Below are positions 63,703-64,000 of a DNA stretch of 64,000 nucleotides, piece after piece. Position 1 is the first letter of the stretch. Every line of letters begins with the position of its first letter. Position numbers and translations under genes: made by a program. Where the stretch lies: contig JAJIRX010000737.1 in the NCBI GenBank assembly GCA_023853785.1, forward strand, positions 160,242 to 224,241, read 5' to 3'. The notes under the pieces were generated by a model, which was not told the origin of the DNA, did not search any database, and worked only from the letters and a program-made list of their open reading frames with translations. The stretch comes from Psilocybe azurescens. Taxonomy: Eukaryota; Basidiomycota; Agaricomycetes; Agaricales; Agrocybaceae.

Positions 63703-64000
63703 ATGGCCACCTCAAAGCTACCAATACTGGGACTACCACACCCGCTCATCCTGCTTCCAGCTTCACGTTTCACAATGCCGGTCTCCAAAGAGATAGGGGA
63801 GACTCTACTGTCCCTCATCGAAGAATCGGACGCCTTACCCATCATTGCTGCTATTCCGATTACTAGTTCGTCAACATCACCCAATACAGAATCTCTGGCA
63901 GAGTGGGGCGGCTGCGCAGGTTCTCCGACTGGTCAAGCCACCAGCTCGGAATCCTCGGCAACCGTATCTCGTATCTCTCCATGGCCTCACACGAGTCAGG
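63703..64000 (+). CDS. Lon protease, probably peroxisomal Lon2; 5' part only
   Basis: The ATG opens MATSKLPILGLPHPLILLPA then SRFTMPVSKEIGETLLSLIE and ESDALPIIAAIPI, the start of the Lon substrate-binding N-terminal domain. After LAEWG the frame shifts and continues AAQVLRLVKPPARNPRQPY, VSLHGLTRVR, which is diagnostic of fungal Lon. Lon is an ATP-dependent serine protease with AAA+ and protease domains; those lie beyond the window. The short N-terminus without a mitochondrial presequence suggests the peroxisomal form rather than Pim1; that is inference. The shift lies near 63905-63911 (GGGGCGG), where one base appears extra or two missing. Confidence 0.82.
   Translation, partial: MATSKLPILGLPHPLILLPASRFTMPVSKEIGETLLSLIEESDALPIIAAIPITSSSTSPNTESLAEWGGCAGSPTGQATSSESSATVSRISPWPHTSQ

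Overview
The window looks like nuclear DNA of a mushroom-forming basidiomycete (Agaricomycetes). The evidence is dense short introns (about 50-65 nt, GT...AG), compact multi-exon genes, and families typical of these fungi: a fungal fruit-body lectin, a DUF6535 membrane protein, a DUF7729-like secreted protein, a mushroom kinase-like protein and a P450. No species can be named from sequence alone.

Layout. 1-9.7 kb is gene-poor and holds one secreted, probably GPI-anchored protein (3448-4489). 9.7-14.6 kb carries a kinase-like protein, a small secreted cysteine protein and an intact Nudix hydrolase. 14.6-19.4 kb is a gene desert with a diverged tandem duplication. 19.4-34.6 kb is the conserved core: a Cdc20/Cdh1-type APC/C activator (+), an uncharacterised RS-rich gene (-), MCM10 (+), ASF1 (-) and a giant Lte1-like RasGEF (+). 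MCM10 and ASF1 converge, and ASF1 and the RasGEF diverge, so replication, chromatin-assembly and mitotic-exit functions sit side by side. 34.6-47.3 kb has a CpG-free transposon relic, an intact nine-exon Old Yellow Enzyme (-), degraded F-box fragments (-), a DHHC palmitoyltransferase (+), the lectin (-) and a TALE homeodomain factor (-). 48-51.3 kb is a GC-rich uncharacterised gene (-). 51.3-56.5 kb is almost empty. 56.5-58.9 kb is a damaged P450 with a 268-bp MITE in one intron. 60.2-62.8 kb is the DUF6535 gene, and the window ends inside the first exon of a Lon protease.

The most general signal is that many clearly conserved genes (MCM10, the APC/C activator, the RasGEF, the palmitoyltransferase, the lectin, the homeodomain gene, Lon) are interrupted by single-base frame changes, mostly in runs of G/C, A or T. 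OYE, ASF1 and the Nudix gene read through cleanly over many exons. The simplest reading is homopolymer length error in the assembly rather than mass pseudogene formation, so CDS boundaries of affected genes below are spans. Exon joins were made by hand from splice consensus and frame; no database search was possible.
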